Shown here in pieces: positions 49,501-49,719 of a stretch of DNA of 49,719 bases; position 1 is the first letter of the stretch; each line of letters opens with the position of its first letter. The notes under the pieces were generated by a model. That model ran no database searches. It had not been told where the DNA came from and was given only the letters and a program-made list of their open reading frames with translations. The stretch is from Candidatus Omnitrophota bacterium (GTDB taxonomy: Bacteria; Omnitrophota; Omnitrophia; Omnitrophales; Aquincolibacteriaceae). Location: assembly GCA_022709525.1 (NCBI GenBank), contig JAKLIQ010000007.1, positions 1 through 49,719 of the forward strand. Direction: 5' to 3'. The translations under genes and the position numbers were made by a program.

Positions 49501-49719
49501 CTCAGGTGACACCTTCTCCATGACCGTCTCAGGCACCGACATTAGCTACAACTGGCGGACGGCCTCCGGCCACAGCTTCTCTTTAAGCGAGTCGCCGAGC
49601 CTCACACTTTTAGGGGACCAAGACATCCAGGCCTTAGGCCTTACCGTGGTAGGCGGGGAGGTCCTCAAAAACGGCCAAGCGACCGACGCTTACATAGCCG
49701 ATGCCGGCAAGATCTACCG
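34487..49719 (+). CDS. Second giant repeat-rich secreted/surface protein (3' partial)
   Basis: From ATG-ATG at 34487 the frame stays open to the end of the window: 5,077 complete codons, no stop. Frame was spot-checked near 37022, 40022, 44042 and 48842. Start choice: AGAGGA upstream and an immediate signal-peptide-like sequence. Regions: signal peptide; YD/RHS-like strands with G-D-x-x-GT-x-DD loops (about 34700-40280); repeats with SESYxITSRD (40280-41500); units with DPNxSYxI (41830-44660); then thirteen tandem 89-122-residue units to the window edge. No enzyme motif was found. It is probably exported by Sec and works as an adhesin or fibre, by inference. The C-terminus, where any effector would lie, is outside the window. 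Confidence 0.93.
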   Translation, partial: MMIAYHSDEKPWLIKGLSLFVIVTFIMTQSDIQLAHAYAPAAPAPVPAGSDLAKSDKIHYATDLERPFEEQPIAETSDLTKLTPATTALPDSSILGENDNPLVNAGTVEALEPVTENGITKHSFIDGTSYSVDAQGRITEICDLTDPEHPGQLITRTFEYFQRNNESYVRVVTVAAEGTLRDEFQTFHLTHEGLFGEIASSGLCEMGTSGQTQYVVTSVYDSLLNIAKFFEYDDDPTDYIVRTYEWRAGSEGSEREVGRMTGYEWVSETDSTDLTIQYLDGEDRIRVIDNKNNFFWDYVNEGQNPGVDDKTGALAQVGTVNARGLVHEVIAMSTIEHHGQTLQVYEVTRPKEPDYKMVYERLPAGGVGRVLICSYRVAESGELTHVDYVYERDGAGQETMTVLDYDTNTYLKMSFIDGAGPDASSGLIDSYKNILEAGTFTGIVPNLKYNPLLQRDGAMWVVIDPDDGRIFDVYQEFLSDEWDNLVRNCGPPESGSSTPVCCRYDYDTTSRQVYVYDDANGYYALYDLKDPKTPRLLEQGTVNSQGVRTATRDYREVETFTSVTAPATVYEDELAFAASIAALQARTGALLSDIQRSSPAVVPVEHPTTLDVILTYAGMQYQYSYNIATQQAILTQTRTPQDGGALRVVEYNAQGRRVRETLEVAGEEIQTLVNYRYETAGEVIVVDLIAHTLTIRRLAQDGSVGEVLRNYTYNEESKTYRWQEFDGQGRLILEEVRGETGSVTALKAYRYERPGEVIVINEMAGTFEISRIDDDGSIVSAVLQEGYFTLDTATGKPVYSLHAPGEKEDTWKWYTYGADGIPLTKDDAVTGNPLRGPQQGQGQPRPRGPGGENTTIEDLIRRLLQKQETLEKCQKESALNAPEGKKPPVECQDYDSLLSSVGVLRKQLEDEEYRNLGGFGEGGKGGGGNNDLNYHGPATAPEYTAPLLGTGSAPIGNPNAEVTYTNDAKTEAIVALDGFTSVWRAGSVGCPAGVNACWGRGNDILAQATEDTTGMVWVYGANGRVASVNNVTGDLLAAYTYDASGEIATVKFQKDGQWITQSYENGKLSSVCDRNGANCTAYSYDTTLNRAILTSATGTRIVAMGGDRELGTLDDYLIDGTGSLHIIKDDQQRITEVFDYNDNSGTTFTYTGSQVLIRSVWQEGEATVYSQTIVDLGEDGALGTLDDRTLSAEGFSLIPRIDETTGRFLRADGTTAMTADEAEQIVVREEIIYTRDHSKKTLTITTYRLDENGRREVEPERVVVYGAGADDILETGDDALVSVRAYDAENGLHYEQTYDDQGRVIVYRNLDSGNELRYEYNDRDHKVTIRANAGGDDYFMQVYKFNEDHPGELAFARLIEEERDGIKRIWDENEQLISTTDLLTNQTVETRSGQYVTSVTDKDGVTTFFQNGVILSVVDRDPAPNGTVLRTYTHIIDPVTGLLTDVNFEGKDALKYNSFCLSGETGACSNYRVVYDNGIILEYVMKDNRPVLVWIGDPLGTEFTQTTDPGTGDLTIRYNDGRKSVYSQVGGFYEIQETLGWDGEREVYCYYGGRSSKACQEVDLDHALSRISATVAALPEVGADVDPSLKNAKFEAPKLDSSDPRLAFSIREEGVLAFYKPRDLRAWQDIPGVTFLFDPKFDHVTTYQYSGEDLLRTIAMRADNSLVGVDEFDSDGRAKIGYRYNLGGTKIISYTTYEYYSDDSSAKDFRQLKLVETFNVAGLNIHQVPSVPKDKESGWLMGRTHYLRRIAAEGEDAVAGVLEKLDYLGLGLMDYSESYTRPLTEDSDPVFYSMTRYDYESMLLRRQVTYRNLTGSEPCGAGFDGCEAISFDELYYVEGANDLDFTKRFWLNSDDLESGILASVFRTEQVNEYTTVTHEFGDDNQEDTADDQFTVQTSKVVQDDLDGDASRAEWGTETWTYEGVAAGAVTAVNQYSDIYAQGLFRDLKSHSKQYDVYEDGTLVRSKSYEMIGGVETGEVTYSETLRKSATDQAYDGTLMETLMAAGFFPNATLSANDLLSFRGQDFYFSQSWKEGFDQPTADRYLRSESYSITSRDERITRSTSRDVHTGEITYTHQTQNDDAALRGSLLGAGIEGALESSERVYDVYTLGGAFNGPQLFMDHVESIDVYGDGALTRMKSFEVVGNQYTGKVTFISQARVRRDQVGFDGRTSIEELMLGGDKWDEQWLHESFSYSTSSGDAFNATTRIIDSESYQITSRDGIETRSSNKNLLNGIVSYNRTLKVTYDARTSNGTVAGSVLIGLNQNDPNWTTASITHSFTSFDAFNVTDRFIDSESFQATSRDRVITRILAIDRTEPNGPRETIQQSTRFDRQTLIGMLSNPEDPNYIVNMPDSMRQDYLAVLNSPDSLTAQEGVYLISTSVDGFDVEQAARRVVSTQYQISARNGSVTHTLNIDAFVPVGLPDVNGAYSQYETMTTYSKMQTVLAEDLNKILNGQSLPGVGLYGVEITTADRAAIQAAMARPYAEFYLTISGTQFSLGFSSRDRNTSYQISINTAQTAARWTVQKSERTLTQTVGDRLETEYWIRHPASAPASFQTPSDWVHLNMTDAEIQELLKALADPWVSVSLVTIGTIMNFQISFLTNPNLSYSISKNTAVAGNWGFQRVRRDSSEYITSLLEAEETRRLTNQDQFKMTDAELENLQSILGQPFVSAMTSTTGTFISIQIGIFGDPNMSYLLSHDTASVGELWNFTVNTVTTPAQLIRHLQEEQAIRERERAMEEAGLEPGEEGYVEPNPDQIVRVQGSDAEIAGLLSLLQNNLYLTVVMSVSGTSILYQVTAWDHPGESWSFGRNSGQTEAKWSFSHQSVRTAQTVLTGLSAEQAIRAAEAAMTEAGLEPGEEGYVDPNPNDLTRYDMTDTDLQALVDLLTNNPYVNVMEITTGTKITYQISVWGDPNLGYVLSTDTEWNNPKWNFQKTGTETRAALLAKLQAEKDIRIRQAVDAAYQPPAEAERIEITDADLDAMILALEDPLAEVVVMTSGTTVTYQVTVWGNPNATYGIMRNAGLVDSVWTYSGQQIVSRAEAEAQLTFIQDPDKREAARIALADPLTVFMKVQNGRSDPMYQWSDPSDPNISYSITVSEAAAGGFKAEFRQTAREATAVIDQLVTGTVTVGANVADDRFSTTQTIQQLLLGDVADIDTSSLWNGVEIQLVQGVGDDGKLKWTGYQVVSNDGSITRMVLMDLSEGLEASERITYIETGKIVEGTVMGNGQTAIQLFSIRRRSIASWPITRITESRDSFAAASRSFDTDFYDFNNREGFRIQGALVDDQYQVTFISEVPQTAVVEVLYLIRDDALRAAAQAAVNDPFTIFYKIETAGIHDPVLYQWTNSQDPNKSYAINVSQVPVGTNGQFVLEAAFTSTQRVTRDILNAIYLEQLAFRNGTQTPRDGDQVLSDERLRKLEAALHDTDYATSFVMSVSSEGTIYSWQSADGEKSYTLEQGLLALEDVDGAIVERVKTVFREQWELSSDEMYALRSELTEDGQADFDRGWNDRAPDAVFTVVSDGTQDIYSWKSRDGLTTYSVMNSPEWKQIDPSEWPLPPIGRGLPLSYQAGDILPAGYKWGEDGNMLRLDPVWNCTSQIRVSEAEVWRYIQTLSGEDQTDAMAAFRDRNATTSFSRSVTRITMSYSWQSPSKSRGYTLSRGPELKWDTIDLGDLTLAQWQALHPGIEVKTEGGVPLQAVLEMNWSFVTTIQLTQAAFEAYGANIQEGTASATQYQTALGLMDGEDTFTMSRSGGDATYGFRDRQSGRNFSLTESASRKIYDWTDLEEGVDYTVGAGGEKLLTDAGLAAGFKFEDGELYRIENWNFSETIQLTMVAFKAYGSNLRPDSKAYAQYQATLALMDEDDTFSISIAGNDKSYSFRDRQTGRNFNLIHALSRTIYDWSELDPSYHIGPMLTLAGRNAGFKLEDGTLYREETWSFSETIQLTMAAYKAYGALLSVGSASYLQYQDVIALMDGKDSFTMSISGEDVGYNFRDRQSGRSFNLAESINRKVYSWGELDPSYRSGNALTAAGIAAGFKIENGELYRIEHWSFSESVDMTRAAFAAKVASGALSPEDVIAYNAVKDKLSDTDSFTMTISGGQTSFSWTDKETGRRFGYSDALNPVVTGWDDQGNKIITTYRGSFSETVDMTKAAFAAKVASGALSPKDLEAYNAVKDKLSDSDSFTMTISGGQTSFSWTDKETGRRFGYSDALNPVVTGWDNQGKEIITTYRGSFSETIEMTRAAFAAKVASGALSPEDLEAYNAVDEMLSDSDTFTMSISGGQTSYSWTDRETGRRFGYSDALNPVVTGWDNQGNEIITTYRGSFSETIEMTRAAFAAKVASGALSPEDLEAYNAVDEMLSDSDTFTMSISGGQTSYSWTDRETGRRFGYSAGKHLVVDVADGQEVTREYEGSFSETIEMAKAAFEAKVAAGALSPKDLEAYNAVKNQLSDSDTFTMSISGGQTSFSWTDKETGRRFGYSTGINPIVIAANELPAGAVVVKVGEIYEVQDANGVKLSNYEVSADGQTITCLYEGSFSESVEMTRAAFAAKVASGTLPPEDVIAYNAVDEMLSDSDTFTMSISGGQTSFSWTDKESGRRFGYSDVKSLVVDVVNGQEVTHEYVGSFSETKKLTRAAFEDAAVNLTGDALTAYNAAKLNNAFASGDTFSMTVSGTDISYNWRTASGHSFSLSESPSLTLLGDQDIQALGLTVVGGEVLKNGQATDAYIADAGKIYRVDGWSFVETRQMTKAAFIEAGTKLTGDAKTYYDAAVTANGFTTGDNFSMTIAGSDVSYNWRTVGGRSFSMSLSPSYVLLGTTDLSALDLHVSGNAVLNGAGVAQSGYEVISGEVYRLKTSSFSETRKMTQAAFEDAAKNLTGQALINYNTAKAAHAFTADDTFSMSVSGSEVSYSWRTASGYSFSMANSPNLTLLGDQDLINNNLSIVNGQVVKNNVAQSGYVVLEGKAYQIEGWSFIQTVRLTRAAFEDAAVNLTGDALTAYNAAKLNNAFASGDTFSMTVSGTDISYNWRTASGHSFSLSESPSLTLLGDQDIQALGLTVVGGEVLKNGQATDAYIADAGKIY
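34700..40280 (+). other. Giant 2: YD/RHS-like region with calcium-loop-like motifs
   Basis: Recurring strand-turn motifs such as YDDQGRVIVYRN, YTYDASGEIATV and FDGQGRLILEEV mark degenerate YD repeats. Within them lie acidic loops of the kind G-x-D-x-x-x-x-T-x-DD: GADGIPLTKDD (about 36938), GGDRELGTLDD (37801), GEDGALGTLDD (38019), GADDILETGDD (38284) and GDDNQEDTADD (40128). A Gly-rich, Cys-containing linker (around 36990-37270) splits the region. Confidence 0.55.
40280..41500 (+). repeat. Giant 2: SESYxITSRD repeats
   Basis: At least three units, 80-160 residues apart, share a strand pair: SESYSITSRDERITRSTSRD (about 40628), SESYQITSRD (41110) and SESFQATSRD (41367). Each is preceded by a helix-like stretch and followed by a TGEITY or NGIVSY strand. 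Units are diverged at nucleotide level, so the expansion here is old. Confidence 0.55.
41830..44660 (+). repeat. Giant 2: DPNxSYxI repeats
   Basis: Six or more units of about 90-150 residues carry the motif N/D-P-N-x-S/G/T-Y: NPNLSYSIS, DPNMSYLLS, DPNLGYVLS, NPNATYGIM, DPNISYSIT and DPNKSYAIN. Each follows a helix with an acidic MTDxEL or ITDADL start and a strand GTxxxYQI. The alternation of a helix and a short beta sheet is the same layout as in the later tandem units. Confidence 0.6.
47174..47646 (+). repeat. Giant 2: identical 200-bp stretch in adjacent units
   Basis: 47174-47373 and 47447-47646 are identical base for base and 273 bp (91 codons) apart, including all third codon positions. 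They diverge after GGTTCGG. This shows recent tandem duplication or gene conversion in this part of the array. Confidence 0.9.
48374..48681 (+). repeat. Giant 2: 308-bp direct repeat, copy 1
   Basis: Identical throughout to 49412-49719, 1,038 bp away (346 codons, three units of 115, 116 and 115 residues). The higher-order period is therefore three units. Identity begins at ACCCGCGCCGC, where the flanking codons differ. Confidence 0.92.
49412..49719 (+). repeat. Giant 2: 308-bp direct repeat, copy 2
   Basis: Second copy of the sequence at 48374-48681, still identical when the window ends. The true length of the identity is unknown. An array with perfect kilobase-spaced repeats is a weak point for short-read assembly. 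Confidence 0.92.

Larger units (their letters stand above)
45593..49719 (+). repeat. Giant 2: thirteen tandem helix-plus-sheet units
   Basis: Units begin at the codon (usually Trp or Gly) before [SN]FSE at 45593, 45950, 46289, 46628, 46901, 47174, 47447, 47714, 48080, 48347, 48692, 49040 and 49385. Lengths are 119, 113, 113, 91, 91, 91, 89, 122, 89, 115, 116 and 115 residues. Each has a helical half (TRAAFAAKVASGALSPEDL) and a beta half (DTFTMSISGGQTSYSWTD, then GRRFGYS). Length changes fall mostly in the linker after GYS. The array continues past the window. Confidence 0.9.

Noticed and set aside
46628-49719. CRISPR array
   Set aside because: The periodic repeats are 267-366 bp long, in frame and protein-coding; there are no 20-50-bp repeats with unique spacers and no cas genes.

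Overview
The window is built around two giant, probably cell-surface or secreted, multidomain proteins on the + strand, separated by a 5.9 kb island of small accessory genes. The first giant frame is already open at base 3 and runs to a stop at 28566-28568 (at least 9,521 codons; the true start lies to the left). The second starts at 34487 with a signal-peptide-like N-terminus and is still open at the last base (at least 5,077 codons). Two such genes side by side, with RHS/YD-like repeats, an embedded SecA-type motor, dense hairpin repeats and many toxin-antitoxin genes, suggest a Candidatus Omnitrophota-type bacterium, a phylum known for giant genes. That assignment is an inference: there is no rRNA, tRNA or housekeeping marker in the window. 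TGA is used as a stop, so the standard bacterial code applies.

Giant 1 (3-28568) reads, in order: discoidin-like carbohydrate-binding modules, a YD/RHS-like region, an alanine-rich coiled coil, a hydrophobic cluster, two long beta-rich repeat blocks separated by one dockerin-like calcium loop, a second hydrophobic cluster, helical linkers, a complete SecA-like DEAD motor (about 20985-23330), a bactofilin-like beta-helix, two HExxH metallopeptidase-like sites flanking an HNHP motif, and a short conserved C-terminal tail. The layout recalls polymorphic-toxin or RHS proteins with enzymatic domains at the C-terminal end.

The island (28569-34486) holds four separately promoted modules: A, Phd-like antitoxin plus PIN toxin; B, a second antitoxin plus PIN toxin; C, a DUF4143-type AAA ATPase; D, Phd/RelE, followed by a nucleotidyltransferase plus a 58-residue partner. 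The key observation is that each module is followed by a decayed copy of the last codons of giant 1 and a terminator-like hairpin. Two copies (after A and D) carry the same 80-81 bp hairpin element at the same place in the tail, flanked by a 3-bp GCC duplication. A different 41-bp REP-like hairpin sits nearby in a third copy. The island therefore looks like an array of cassettes stacked at the 3' end of a giant gene.

Giant 2 (34487 to the edge) has a signal peptide, a YD/RHS-like region with recurring calcium-loop-like motifs, and then thousands of bases of tandem repeats. The last 4.1 kb consists of thirteen 89-122-residue units. Two pairs of stretches are identical at the nucleotide level, which points to recent duplication or gene conversion and also makes this end prone to assembly error.
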